Below, piece by piece: positions 39,814 through 49,190 of a stretch of 64,000 bases of DNA (position 1 is the stretch's first letter; every line of letters begins with the position of its first letter). The DNA is taken from positions 31,958 to 95,957 of the forward strand of contig JAQXEG010000030.1 of the NCBI GenBank assembly GCA_029250945.1, given 5' to 3'. The notes beneath the pieces are model-generated. The model did no database searches, was not told the DNA's origin, and saw nothing but the letters and a program-made list of their open reading frames with translations. The stretch comes from Yoonia sp. Lineage in GTDB: Bacteria; Pseudomonadota; Alphaproteobacteria; Rhodobacterales; Rhodobacteraceae. The position numbers and the translations under genes were made by a program.

Positions 39814-40542
39814 ATGAAAAACCTTATCCTTAGCACGGCCGTTCTGGCCTTGACTGCGGGCGCTGCATTGGCTGATGGCCACGGCGTTGTACGTATGGGC
39901 ACCGAAGGCGCCTACCCTCCATATAACTTCCTCAACGACGCTGGCGAAGTTGACGGGTTCGAGCGCGAGTTGGGCGATGAGCTGTGCGCACGCGCTGAAC
40001 TGACATGCGAATGGGTCACCAACGAATGGGACAGCATCATTCCAAACCTCGTGTCCGGCAATTACGACACAATCATCGCGGGCATGTCCGTGACCGAAGA
40101 GCGTATGGAAGTGATCGCATTCTCTGAGCAGTACACACTGCCAGATCCATCCGCCTATCTGACCATGAACGACGCAACAGACCTGACATCTGGTGTGATC
40201 GCCGCACAGGCTGGCACAATTCAGGCGGCATATGTGGCGTCCACTGGTGCGACACTGCTCGAATTCGCGACACCTGACGAAACAGTTGCGGCTGTGAAAG
40301 CTGGCGAAGCCGATGCGGTGCTGGCCGACAAATCTTTCTTGTCCCCAATCGCAGAAGCAGACGGTGAACTGTCCCTCGTGGCCCAAGAGGTCATGATCGG
40401 CGGCGGCATCGGTATCGGCATGCGCCAGTCCGACGAAGACCTGAAAGCCAAGTTCGACGCAGCGATCGTTTCCATGAAGGAAGACGGCTCCCTGAACAAA
40501 CTGATCGGCAAGTGGCTGCCAGAAGCAGGCCTGTTCGAATAA
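39814..40542 (+). CDS. Periplasmic binding protein of the amino acid/amine ABC transporter
   Basis: 242 residues. Signal peptide MKNLILSTAVLALTAGAALAD; the mature start VVRMGTEGAYPPYNFLNDAG is the family SBP_bac_3 signature, and the body has FERELGDELCARAELTCEWV, WDSIIPNLVSGNYDTIIAGM. It is 28 bases after the ATPase gene and is followed by a strong hairpin before the permease genes. Confidence 0.93.
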   Translation: MKNLILSTAVLALTAGAALADGHGVVRMGTEGAYPPYNFLNDAGEVDGFERELGDELCARAELTCEWVTNEWDSIIPNLVSGNYDTIIAGMSVTEERMEVIAFSEQYTLPDPSAYLTMNDATDLTSGVIAAQAGTIQAAYVASTGATLLEFATPDETVAAVKAGEADAVLADKSFLSPIAEADGELSLVAQEVMIGGGIGIGMRQSDEDLKAKFDAAIVSMKEDGSLNKLIGKWLPEAGLFE

Positions 40543-40552
40543 GCGAACCTTC

Positions 40553-40579
40553 GGCGCGCCCGACCCGTTTGGGCGCGCC
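40553..40579 (+). promoter_or_regulatory. Intercistronic hairpin after the binding-protein gene
   Basis: GGCGCGCCC pairs perfectly with GGGCGCGCC around a nine-base loop, ten bases past the binding-protein stop, with no T run. Such hairpins often stabilise the upstream message and lower downstream expression, giving more binding protein than permease. Confidence 0.6.
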
Positions 40580-40714
40580 ACCCCACCCTCGCTTTTCCCA
40601 AAATACTCAAAATCCTCCACCTCAACAGGTGATCCCATCTTTTCTTATTGCGCCGATCCATCTACCCTTGAAGGCCTGCAATGGCTGTCCTGCTACCTGA
40701 CCACGGGCAAGCAT

Positions 40715-41521
40715 ATGGGGCTCTATTGGTCGTTCGGCACCGTGCTTTTGTTGCTCGCGATCACGGCCCCTGTCGCCCTTGCTTTTGGCTTTGGCGGCGC
40801 ATCGGCGGCCCGCAGCCATATTGCTCCGCTGCGCTGGATCGGCAAAACATATATCGCGGTGGTGCGCGGCGTGCCCGACATCGCGTTTTTCCTGTTCTTT
40901 GTGATCGCACTTGATCAGGGTCTCGAATACCTGCGCCACAAATGGAAATGCCCCGACTGGGATGAACCGGTCCGGCAAGGCAACGACTTTGTGGTCTGTA
41001 CCGCCGCTAAACTGCCGCTTGGCAATGCGCCCCAATGGATCCACGAAACCTATGGCTTCATGCTGGCGGTGCTGACATTCGCGATCGTCTTTGGGGCTTT
41101 TGCGGCCAACGTCCTGTTCGGGGCCATGCGCGCCGTGCCACATGCGCAACTGGAAACTGCCGAAGCCTATGGCATGTCACGGCGCCAGACTTTCTGGCGC
41201 GTGCTCGTCCCGCAAATGTGGGTCTATGCGCTACCCGGCCTTTCAAACCTGTGGATGGTCCTGATCAAGGCCACACCATTGCTGTTCCTTTTGGGCGTCG
41301 AAGACATTGTCTATTGGTCGCGCGAACTTGGCGGGGCGAAAACACCGCGGTTCACCGACTACCCGCACCCCGACTGGCGGATGTATTATTTCTTCTTCCT
41401 GCTGATGTTTTACCTGTGCTTTACCCGTGTGTCGGAAATCGTGCTGGATAAGATCATGGCCCGCCTCACCCACAGCCAAGCCACCGCCGCAGGCGAAGCC
41501 CAACGCAAGGCGGCCGCGTGA
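40715..41521 (+). CDS. ABC permease, HisQ/HisM type, N-terminus probably truncated by a frameshift
   Basis: 268 residues from the ATG at 40715, the first normal start in this frame. The preceding 26 codons (CADPSTLEGLQWLSCYLTTG) look like real coding sequence of the same protein, without a start. Restoring one T in the T-run at 40640-40643 would link them to a GTG at 40629. Membrane segments follow, with the ATPase-contact loop LETAEAYGMSRRQTFWRVLVPQM. The central region holds a hydrophilic insert (IRQ-type KWKCPDWDEPVRQGNDFVVC) usual for this roseobacter subgroup. The stop overlaps the next permease gene. Confidence 0.85.
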   Translation: MGLYWSFGTVLLLLAITAPVALAFGFGGASAARSHIAPLRWIGKTYIAVVRGVPDIAFFLFFVIALDQGLEYLRHKWKCPDWDEPVRQGNDFVVCTAAKLPLGNAPQWIHETYGFMLAVLTFAIVFGAFAANVLFGAMRAVPHAQLETAEAYGMSRRQTFWRVLVPQMWVYALPGLSNLWMVLIKATPLLFLLGVEDIVYWSRELGGAKTPRFTDYPHPDWRMYYFFFLLMFYLCFTRVSEIVLDKIMARLTHSQATAAGEAQRKAAA

Positions 41522-42330
41522 TGGAAGAGTGCATTCAAACCATCGCCGACTATGGCCTGCGTTCCATCGGGATAGGGGAACGGCTATTGCCACGCTCCGA
41601 TTTCACCCTGTGCCAGCATTTTACGCTGATCGGGTCGGGCATGATCTGGAACATCTATTTCGGCATCTGCGCCCTGCTTGCGGGCTTTGTGCTGGCCACC
41701 GCCGTGGCGATGGGAAAGGCGGCAACATCCCCTTGGATACGTAAACCTGCGGAATGGTTCATCTTTATCTTTCGTGGCTCACCACTGTTTATCCAGTTCT
41801 TCTTTGCCTACTTCCTGTTTTTGTCGCTCAAGGGCGCTGTGCCGTTCTTTTCCCCGCTCACCTCCGCTTGGGCGGGCGCGTTGGTCGTATTGTTCCTGAA
41901 CACCTCCGCTTACACGGCAGAGATTTTCTACGGCGCGCTGCAATCCATTCCCAAGGGCGACACCGAGGCGGCGGATGCCTACGGGCTGACCGGCTGGCCG
42001 CGTTTTAAGCGCGTCATCTGGCCCACGATGCTGCGCCTTGCATGGCCCGCCTACACGAATGAAGCGATCTTTTTGTTCCACGCCACGACGCTGGTGTTCT
42101 TTAGCGGTTTCCCCGCGATGCAACAAAAGGGTGATGCGCTTTATTACGCCAACTACTTTGCCGACAAGACGTTCAACCCCTTTGTGCCCTACCCGATTTT
42201 GGCGATGTATTTCATCATCCTGACCCTGATCGTGATCAGCATTTTCGGCGTCATCAATACGCGGCTGAACCGGCACCTTCCGTCCGACAAACGCCCCAAG
42301 CTAAAGGTGCGGCCACAGGTGATAAGATGA
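41521..42330 (+). CDS. ABC permease, HisM type
   Basis: 269 residues from the ATG at 41521, overlapping the upstream stop as TGATG; a GTG one codon earlier is possible. Five or so membrane segments; the EAA loop is DTEAADAYGLTGWPRFKRVIWP. Partner of the preceding permease. Its stop overlaps the first ligase gene by four bases, so transporter and catabolic genes form one operon. Confidence 0.92.
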   Translation: MEECIQTIADYGLRSIGIGERLLPRSDFTLCQHFTLIGSGMIWNIYFGICALLAGFVLATAVAMGKAATSPWIRKPAEWFIFIFRGSPLFIQFFFAYFLFLSLKGAVPFFSPLTSAWAGALVVLFLNTSAYTAEIFYGALQSIPKGDTEAADAYGLTGWPRFKRVIWPTMLRLAWPAYTNEAIFLFHATTLVFFSGFPAMQQKGDALYYANYFADKTFNPFVPYPILAMYFIILTLIVISIFGVINTRLNRHLPSDKRPKLKVRPQVIR

Positions 42331-43658
42331 GCTGGCTTGACGATAACCCCGACGTGCGCAACCTGCGCTGCGGTGCCGCCGACCTAAACGGCCAAGCCCG
42401 TGGAAAACGCGTTCCGCGCAAATTTGCGGGCAAGCTGGCAACCGAAGGCACACGCTTTCCCCTGTCTGTTCTCAACCTTGATATCTGGGGCGAAGACATC
42501 GACGACAGCCCGCTGATGTTCGAAAGTGGCGACGCCGACGGTGTTCTGCTTCCCACTGAACGTGGCTATGTGCCGATGCCGTGGTTGTCGTCCCCCTCTG
42601 CCATCCTGCCGCTTTGGTCGTTCCACGAAGACGGCACCGCCTTTGCCGGTGACCCGCGCCACGCGCTTGCCGATGTGGTTGCCCGTTATGCCGCCTTGGG
42701 CCTGACACCCGTTGTGGCCACGGAAATAGAATTTTATCTGGTCGACGACAGCGGCCGCGAGATCCGCCAGCCCAAGTCGCCCAAATCCGGCAAACGCCGC
42801 GCGGGTGCTGAGATCCTATCGTTGCGCGCACTCGATGCTTTTGACCGCTTTTTCAACGACCTTTACGACGCTTGCGAACAAATGGGCATCCCCGCCGAGG
42901 CCGCGATTTCCGAAGGCGGGATCGGCCAGTTTGAGGTCAACCTCGAACATGTGCCAGACGCGCTGAAGGCCGCGGATGACGCTTGGCTATTCAAAATGCT
43001 GGTGCGCGGACTAGCTCGCAATCACGGCATGGCTGCATCGTTCATGGCCAAACCCTATGAGAATTATGCAGGCAATGGGCTGCACACCCATTTCTCTGTA
43101 CTGGATGCGGACGGCAATAACATCTTTGCCAATGACACCGCCGCCGGGTCCGACACCTTGCGCCACGCCATTGCGGGCTGCCTTGCGGGGATGCCGGAAC
43201 TGGCGCTGATTTTTGCCCCCCATGGCAACAGCTATGAACGGCTGGTGCCGGGTCAGCACGCGCCTACGTCGATCTGCTGGGCCTATGACAACCGGACCGC
43301 ATCCATCCGCGTGCCCGGCGGCAGCTATAACGCGCGGCGCATCGAACACCGCGTCGGCGGCGGCGATGTGAACCCCTATCTGTTCCTTGCAGCGGTCCTT
43401 GGCTCTGCCATGATCGGGATCGAGGATAAGCTGGCCGCCCCCGACCCCATCACCGGCAGCGCGTATGACCAGAAACACGAACAACTGCCCGCCACTTGGG
43501 CCGATGCGATCACGGCATTTGACAATGGCACCTTGCCGCGCCGCATCTTTAACGCACAGCTTGTCGACAATCTGCTGCGGACCAAGCGGCAGGAAATGCG
43601 CCACTTCAACGAATTGACGCCCGAAGAACAGCTCGACCTTTACCTCGACACAGTTTGA
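42327..43658 (+). CDS. Glutamine-synthetase-family ligase (gamma-glutamylamine synthetase type), first copy
   Basis: 443 residues. It has the GS catalytic layout: FEVNLEHVPDALKAADDA (metal Glu), NGLHTHFSVLDADGNN with the His pair, and AYDNRTASIRVPGGSYNARRIEHR. Lengths and substitutions fit the PuuA/GlnT group that glutamylates amines, rather than GlnA. Second GS-like gene at 44357-45709, only about half identical by eye. Together with the oxidase and aminotransferase downstream this indicates amine catabolism. Confidence 0.87.
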   Translation: MSWLDDNPDVRNLRCGAADLNGQARGKRVPRKFAGKLATEGTRFPLSVLNLDIWGEDIDDSPLMFESGDADGVLLPTERGYVPMPWLSSPSAILPLWSFHEDGTAFAGDPRHALADVVARYAALGLTPVVATEIEFYLVDDSGREIRQPKSPKSGKRRAGAEILSLRALDAFDRFFNDLYDACEQMGIPAEAAISEGGIGQFEVNLEHVPDALKAADDAWLFKMLVRGLARNHGMAASFMAKPYENYAGNGLHTHFSVLDADGNNIFANDTAAGSDTLRHAIAGCLAGMPELALIFAPHGNSYERLVPGQHAPTSICWAYDNRTASIRVPGGSYNARRIEHRVGGGDVNPYLFLAAVLGSAMIGIEDKLAAPDPITGSAYDQKHEQLPATWADAITAFDNGTLPRRIFNAQLVDNLLRTKRQEMRHFNELTPEEQLDLYLDTV

Positions 43659-43676
43659 CCCAAACCACGGTGATTT

Positions 43677-44360
43677 ATGAAAATCGGCATCCTGCAAACC
43701 GGCCACGCGCCTGATGAAATCCAAGCCAAGCTGGGCGACTTTGACGCCATGTTCGGGCGGCTTTTGGCGGATGCAGGGTTAAAATTCCAGACCTTCAACG
43801 TGGTCGACATGGACTTCCCCGACAACGTGAACACATGTGACGGCTGGCTCGTTACCGGGTCCCGCCACGGCGCCTATGAAGATCACGCCTTCATCCCCCC
43901 GCTTGAGGATTTTATCCGCAACGCGCGCACCGCTGACGTGCCGATGGTTGGCATCTGCTTTGGCCACCAGATCATCGCCCAAGCTTTGGGCGGCGAGGTC
44001 GTGAAATTCGACGGCGGCTGGGCCGTCGGGCGGCAGTCCTATAAATGGGGCGACACTGAGATTGCGTTGAACGCATGGCATCAGGATCAGGTTGTGGCCC
44101 TGCCCGATGGCGCCCGCGCCGTGGCCTGCAACGATTTTTGCGAAAATGCCGCTGTGGTCTATGGCAACCAAGCCTTTACCGTGCAGCCGCACCCTGAGTT
44201 CGGGGATGAGGTGATCGACGGGCTGGCGCGGATCAAAGGCCCCGGTGTCGTGCCTGACCCGCTGCTGGAACAGGTGCAGGCCAACATGGGCAAAGATAAC
44301 GCCAACGATCAGCTATCGGCCATGATCATCCAGTTTTTCCGCGAAAGGACCATCGCATGA
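43677..44360 (+). CDS. Class I glutamine amidotransferase-like hydrolase
   Basis: 227 residues. The nucleophile elbow GICFGHQIIAQ holds Cys94, and the later QPHPEFGDEV supplies the His and Glu of the triad. Stand-alone members of this group are misnamed GMP synthase; in this setting a role like PuuD, hydrolysing a gamma-glutamyl bond, is plausible but PuuD proper has a somewhat different length. ATGA overlap with the next ligase gene. Confidence 0.85.
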   Translation: MKIGILQTGHAPDEIQAKLGDFDAMFGRLLADAGLKFQTFNVVDMDFPDNVNTCDGWLVTGSRHGAYEDHAFIPPLEDFIRNARTADVPMVGICFGHQIIAQALGGEVVKFDGGWAVGRQSYKWGDTEIALNAWHQDQVVALPDGARAVACNDFCENAAVVYGNQAFTVQPHPEFGDEVIDGLARIKGPGVVPDPLLEQVQANMGKDNANDQLSAMIIQFFRERTIA

Positions 44361-45709
44361 CGTGGCGCAATGCAATCCCAGAGGCCGCGAAAACCTATCT
44401 GGATGCCAACCGTCTGGATGAGGTCGAATGCGTGATCGCCGACCTGCCCGGCATCGCTCGCGGTAAGGCAGTGCCAGCATCAAAATGGGAAAAACAAAGC
44501 CATTTCCACCTGCCAAATTCCATCTTTTTCCAAACAATTACAGGCGATTGGGGCGAGGCCGCCGGCCCCGGCGGCTGGACCGAACCCGATATGATCCTGA
44601 AACCTGATATGGGCACCGCAGCAGCGGCCCCATGGGCCGATGACGGCACATTGCAGGTCATCCATGACGCGTTTGACCAAAAAGGGGATCCTGTCGGTTT
44701 TGCCCCGCGCAATGTGCTCAAACGGGTAGTGGATCTGTACCGCGCCCAAGGTTGGACCCCCGTTGTCGCGCCTGAGATGGAGTTTTATCTGGTCGGTAAA
44801 AACACCGATCCGGCCAAAGCCATTGAACCCATGATGGGCCGTACAGGCCGCCCCGCCGCTGGTCGCCAAGCCTATTCCATGATGGCCGTTGACGATTATG
44901 GCCCCGTGATCGACGAAATCTATGAATACGCCGAAATTCAAGGGATTGAGATTGACGGCATCACCCAAGAAGGCGGCGCAGGCCAGCTTGAGATTAACCT
45001 GCTGCACGGCGATCCTGTGCTGCTAGCGGACCAAGTATTCTACTTCAAACGCCTAATCCGCGAGGCGGCATTAAAACACGACTGTTTCGCCACCTTCATG
45101 GCCAAACCGATCGAGGGTGAACCGGGCTCGGCCATGCATATCCACCACTCCATCTTGGACGCCGACGGGCAGAACATCTTTACCGGCCCCCAAGGTGGGG
45201 AAACGGACGCATTTTTCCACTTCATCGGTGGGCTACAGGAACATATGCCCTCCGTGATCGCGGTGATCGCACCCTATGTGAACAGCTACCGGCGCTATGT
45301 GCGCGACCACGCTGCCCCCATCAACCTTGAATGGGGCCGCGACAATCGGACCACCGGCATCCGCATTCCGCTGTCCCCACCAGAGGCGCGGCGCATCGAA
45401 AACCGGCTCGCGGGGATGGATTGCAATCCCTACCTGTGCATCGCCGCATCGCTGGCTTGCGGGTATCTGGGGCTGATGAACGAAATCCGCCCCGACAAAC
45501 GCTATCAGGGCGACGCCTATGATGCCGAAGATGACATTCCCAAGGGGTTGTTTGCGGCCCTTGATCTGTTTGATGAAGCCACAGAAATGCACGCCGCCCT
45601 CGGGCCGGAATTCGCGCGGGTCTATTCCATCGTGAAGCGGGCAGAATACGATGAATTCCTGCAAGTCATCTCGCCGTGGGAACGTGAACACCTGTTGTTA
45701 AACGTATGA
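44357..45709 (+). CDS. Glutamine-synthetase-family ligase (PuuA-like), second copy
   Basis: 450 residues. N-terminal beta-grasp region with VECVIADLPGIARGKAVPAS, then QEGGAGQLEINLLHGDPVLL, GSAMHIHHSILDADGQN and LEWGRDNRTTGIRIPLSP. The layout is that of gamma-glutamylputrescine synthetase. Overlaps the FAD oxidase gene by four bases, so the ligase and oxidase are tightly coupled. Confidence 0.9.
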   Translation: MTWRNAIPEAAKTYLDANRLDEVECVIADLPGIARGKAVPASKWEKQSHFHLPNSIFFQTITGDWGEAAGPGGWTEPDMILKPDMGTAAAAPWADDGTLQVIHDAFDQKGDPVGFAPRNVLKRVVDLYRAQGWTPVVAPEMEFYLVGKNTDPAKAIEPMMGRTGRPAAGRQAYSMMAVDDYGPVIDEIYEYAEIQGIEIDGITQEGGAGQLEINLLHGDPVLLADQVFYFKRLIREAALKHDCFATFMAKPIEGEPGSAMHIHHSILDADGQNIFTGPQGGETDAFFHFIGGLQEHMPSVIAVIAPYVNSYRRYVRDHAAPINLEWGRDNRTTGIRIPLSPPEARRIENRLAGMDCNPYLCIAASLACGYLGLMNEIRPDKRYQGDAYDAEDDIPKGLFAALDLFDEATEMHAALGPEFARVYSIVKRAEYDEFLQVISPWEREHLLLNV

Positions 45710-47001
45710 ACCCGCTCTACCGCAATGATAAGGCTGGGGAATTTCCAGATAGCTGGTATGCGGCCACGGTCAATGCACCGCCGCTGCGTCCAGAACTGCG
45801 CGGTGCCGCACAGGCCGATGTTTGTGTCATCGGGGCGGGGTTTACCGGCCTGACAGCCGCACTTCGCGCCGCGCAAAAGGGGCTATCTGTCATCGTCCTT
45901 GACGCCCACCGCGCAGGCTTTGGCGCATCAGGGCGCAACGGAGGCCAAGTCGGATCAGGCTACAACCAATCACAATCTTGGTTGGCGCAAAAGCTGGGCG
46001 ATGGCCCTGCCCGCGCCCTTTGGGACCTCAGCGAAGAGGCGAAATCAGACCTGCGCGCCCTTGCCCCGCCTGATGCCCGCTACACACCCGGTGTGGCACA
46101 CGGCGCCTATAGCGCGGCAGAGGCCGCCGCGGAACACGCCGACGCCGACTACCTGTCGCGCACCTATGGCTATGATCAGATCACGCCGCAGGACAAATCG
46201 TCCATACAATCCATCGTGCAAACCCCGCTCTATCACGGTGGAATTTTGGACATGGGCGCGGGGCATATCCACCCGCTGCGCTACGCGCTTGGGCTGGCTG
46301 CGGCGGCCGAAGAAGCTGGCGTTCAAATCTATGAAATGTCCGAAGTGCACCACATCGCCAAAGGCGACCCCGCGACCGTGCGCACAGGTAGGGGCCATGT
46401 GAGCGCCAACCATGTGATTATCGCAGGCAACGGCTATCTGCCCGGTATTGAACGTAAAGTCGCGGCCAAGGTAATGCCGATCAACAGCTTTATCGGCGCG
46501 ACAGAACCTTTGGGAGAAAGGGCTGCAAGTGTCCTATCCCGCGACATCGCCGTGGCCGACAGCAAATTCGTCGTGAACTACTACCGCCTGTCAGAGGACA
46601 ACCGCCTACTGTTTGGCGGGCGCGAGAGCTATGGTATCGGCTTTCCCAGCGACATTGAGACGGCGCTGCACGCCCGCATGATCAACCTGTTTCCACAATT
46701 GGCAGGTGTGCGGTTTGATCATGTGTGGGGCGGTACGCTGGGTATCACGATGTCGCGGCTTCCGGCGATCCAGCGGATCAGTGACAACATCTTGTCAGCG
46801 GCTGGTTTTTCCGGCCACGGCGTCGCCCTATCGGGGTTTGCGGGCAAACTGATGGCCGAGGCAGTCGCGGGCCAGGCGGGTCGTTTCGACGTGATGTCCA
46901 CACTGCCCACGCCGAGTTTTCCCGGCGGGGCCGCGTTCCGGGCACCGCTGCTAACGGTGGCGATGACGTGGTATGCGATGCGCGACCGGCTGGGCATCTG
47001 A
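45706..47001 (+). CDS. FAD-dependent amine oxidoreductase (PuuB-like)
   Basis: 431 residues of the DAO/GlpD fold. The FAD dinucleotide motif is VCVIGAGFTGLTAALRAA near residue 39-56, and the C-terminal FAD contact is GFSGHGVALSGFAGKLMAE. The N-terminal NPLYRNDKAGEFPDSWYAAT is typical of gamma-glutamylputrescine oxidases. It would oxidise the glutamylated amine to an aldehyde. Confidence 0.9.
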   Translation: MNPLYRNDKAGEFPDSWYAATVNAPPLRPELRGAAQADVCVIGAGFTGLTAALRAAQKGLSVIVLDAHRAGFGASGRNGGQVGSGYNQSQSWLAQKLGDGPARALWDLSEEAKSDLRALAPPDARYTPGVAHGAYSAAEAAAEHADADYLSRTYGYDQITPQDKSSIQSIVQTPLYHGGILDMGAGHIHPLRYALGLAAAAEEAGVQIYEMSEVHHIAKGDPATVRTGRGHVSANHVIIAGNGYLPGIERKVAAKVMPINSFIGATEPLGERAASVLSRDIAVADSKFVVNYYRLSEDNRLLFGGRESYGIGFPSDIETALHARMINLFPQLAGVRFDHVWGGTLGITMSRLPAIQRISDNILSAAGFSGHGVALSGFAGKLMAEAVAGQAGRFDVMSTLPTPSFPGGAAFRAPLLTVAMTWYAMRDRLGI

Positions 47002-47065
47002 ACCTGATTGCAGGGGCGTTTGAACGGGTATAGCGTCTGGTCAAACCACAACGCCGGGGGCCATC

Positions 47066-48430
47066 ATGAACACGAACGTCAACTCTTGGGAAAGCCGCGC
47101 AGATGCGCATTCCTTTTATGGTTTCACCGACCTGCCGACCGTCGCCGACCGCGGCAGCGTTGTTCTGACCCACGGCAAAGGCCCCTATGTCTATGACGTG
47201 CACGGGCGCAAATATCTGGATGGAAATTCAGGGCTTTGGAACATGGTTGCAGGCTTTGACCACCCAGGCCTGACCGCCGCCGCCAAGGCGCAATACGACA
47301 AATTCCCTGGCTACCACGCGTTCTTTGGCCGGATGTCGGACCAGACCGTGATGCTGTCCGAGAAACTGGTCGAGGTATCACCGTTCTCCAATGGCAAGGT
47401 GTTCTACACCAACTCAGGATCCGAGGCGAATGATACGATGGTCAAGATGCTGTGGTTCCTGCACGCATCCGAAGGCAACCCGCAAAAGCGCAAGATCCTG
47501 ACCCGTGTGAACGCCTATCACGGGGTCACCGCCGTCAGCGCATCCATGACAGGCAAACACTATAACAGCGTGTTTGGCCTGCCGCTTGACGGGTTCATCC
47601 ACATAAGCTGTCCACACTACTGGCGCTTCGGCCAAGAGGGCGAGAGCGAGGCGCAATTCACCGCCCGCATGGCCCAAGAGCTGGAAGACACCATTCAGCG
47701 CGAAGGCGCGGACACGATCGCAGGTTTCTTTGCTGAACCAGTCATGGGTGCTGGCGGCGTGATCCCCCCGTCTGAGGGGTATTTCCAAGCAATCCAGCCG
47801 ATTTTGCAGAAATACGGCATCCCCCTGATCGCGGATGAGGTCATCACGGGCTTTGGCCGCACCGGAAATACTTGGGGCTGTGAAACCTATGATTTCATGC
47901 CCGATGCGATCATTTCGTCCAAGAACCTGACCGCCGGTTTCTTTCCCATGGGCGCCGTGATCCTTGGGCCGGAACTGACCAACAGATTACAGGCCGCATC
48001 CGAAGCGATCGAGGAATTCCCCCACGGGTTCACCGCATCCGGCCACCCCGTCGGCTGCGCCATTGCGCTCAAAGCCATCGACGTTGTGATGAACGAGGGG
48101 CTCGCTGAAAACGTGCGCACCCTGACCCCGTTGTTCGAGGAAGGCATGGCGCGGCTGGCCGAAAAAAAGAACATCGGCGAATGGCGTGGTAAGGGGCTAA
48201 TGGGCGCGCTGGAAGCGGTCAAAGACAAGGACACCAAAATGCCGTTTGACGGATCTTTGTCGGTTTCCGAACGTATCGCGAACGCCTGCACCGATCAGGG
48301 GCTCATCTGCCGCCCCTTGGGCCAATCCATCGTGCTATGCCCGCCGTTCATAATGACACCCGCCCATATGGATGAGATGTTCAGTAAACTGGAACGGGCC
48401 CTCGACGGCGTATTTGCTGAGGTCGGCTAG
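47066..48430 (+). CDS. Class III aminotransferase (putrescine/omega-amino acid:pyruvate type)
   Basis: 454 residues. PLP-binding landmarks: SGSEANDTMVKM, NAYHGVTAVSASMTG, LIADEVITGFGRTG and the lysine in ISSKNLTAGFFPMG. It is of the SpuC/omega-transaminase group, which moves the amino group of putrescine or similar amines to pyruvate. Last gene of the amine cluster; a hairpin element follows at once. A 64-base gap separates it from the oxidase gene. Confidence 0.9.
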   Translation: MNTNVNSWESRADAHSFYGFTDLPTVADRGSVVLTHGKGPYVYDVHGRKYLDGNSGLWNMVAGFDHPGLTAAAKAQYDKFPGYHAFFGRMSDQTVMLSEKLVEVSPFSNGKVFYTNSGSEANDTMVKMLWFLHASEGNPQKRKILTRVNAYHGVTAVSASMTGKHYNSVFGLPLDGFIHISCPHYWRFGQEGESEAQFTARMAQELEDTIQREGADTIAGFFAEPVMGAGGVIPPSEGYFQAIQPILQKYGIPLIADEVITGFGRTGNTWGCETYDFMPDAIISSKNLTAGFFPMGAVILGPELTNRLQAASEAIEEFPHGFTASGHPVGCAIALKAIDVVMNEGLAENVRTLTPLFEEGMARLAEKKNIGEWRGKGLMGALEAVKDKDTKMPFDGSLSVSERIANACTDQGLICRPLGQSIVLCPPFIMTPAHMDEMFSKLERALDGVFAEVG

Positions 48431-48485
48431 GGGCGCTGCCCCCGGCCTACGGCCTCCCCCAAGATATTTTTGGCAAATAGAAAGG
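48429..48485. repeat. Dispersed hairpin element (copy B)
   Basis: GGGGCGCTGCCCC, CGGCCTACGGCCTCCCCCAAG and ATATTTTTGGCAAATAGAAAGG match 36569-36626 closely. It fills the gap between the convergent aminotransferase and phaR genes and probably ends both transcripts. Confidence 0.78.
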
Positions 48486-48486
48486 G

Positions 48487-49029
48487 CTACTTGCCCATTT
48501 TCGACAGCTTTTCCTGCATCGCGGCGAGCTGTTGTTTGATCGTGTCCAGATCATCAGCGGCGGTGTCGGTTTCTTTCGGGGCTGTGGCACCCATCATGCC
48601 GCCCGTCATCGCATTGAAAAACGCCTGTTGCTGCGCTTGCATCGCCTCAAACCCTGGCATGTTGGCCATCGGGTTGGCTTGTGTCATGTTTTCCATCGCC
48701 TTGGATTGCCCGTCGCGCAGCATCTCAAAACTGGCGGTCAGAAATTGCGGCACAACCGATGACGCCTGCGATGTGTAGCCGCGCACGAGGTCGGTCAACA
48801 GATCCACCCCCAGCACGCTTTCGCCGCGGCTTTCGTGTTCTGCGATAATTTGCAGCAAATACTGGCGGGTCAGGTCATCGCCGGACTTCAGATCAACGAT
48901 CTGCACCTCGCGCCCGTCGCGGATGAATGTGGCGATATCTTCTAGCGTGACATAGTCGCTGGTTTCGGTGTTGTACAAACGGCGGCTTGCATAACGCTTA
49001 ATCAACAGCGGTTTGGATGTATCGGCCAC
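48487..49029 (-). CDS. phaR: PhaR, polyhydroxyalkanoate synthesis repressor
   Basis: 180 residues. The N-terminal DNA-binding PHB_acc_N domain is LLIKRYASRRLYNTETSDYV followed by LEDIATFIRDGREVQIVDLK, and the C-terminus is helical with a Met/Gln-rich stretch. PhaR binds PHA and represses phaP and other genes until granules form. Candidate operators lie upstream of phaP and in the phaC-phaZ gap. Confidence 0.94.
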   Translation of the reverse strand: MADTSKPLLIKRYASRRLYNTETSDYVTLEDIATFIRDGREVQIVDLKSGDDLTRQYLLQIIAEHESRGESVLGVDLLTDLVRGYTSQASSVVPQFLTASFEMLRDGQSKAMENMTQANPMANMPGFEAMQAQQQAFFNAMTGGMMGATAPKETDTAADDLDTIKQQLAAMQEKLSKMGK

Positions 49030-49190
49030 GGTGTCCCTCCCAAGACATGTTGCGGTGCAGCAAGCCTATGCCGCAGTTGCCCAAAAGAAAACCCGCTATG
49101 CGATAAAACGAAAAACGGACCGCGCTGTTGCGCGATCCGTCTCAAATTGGCCAGCGTTACAGGGAGGATACGCCAGCAATCTTTTAACGC

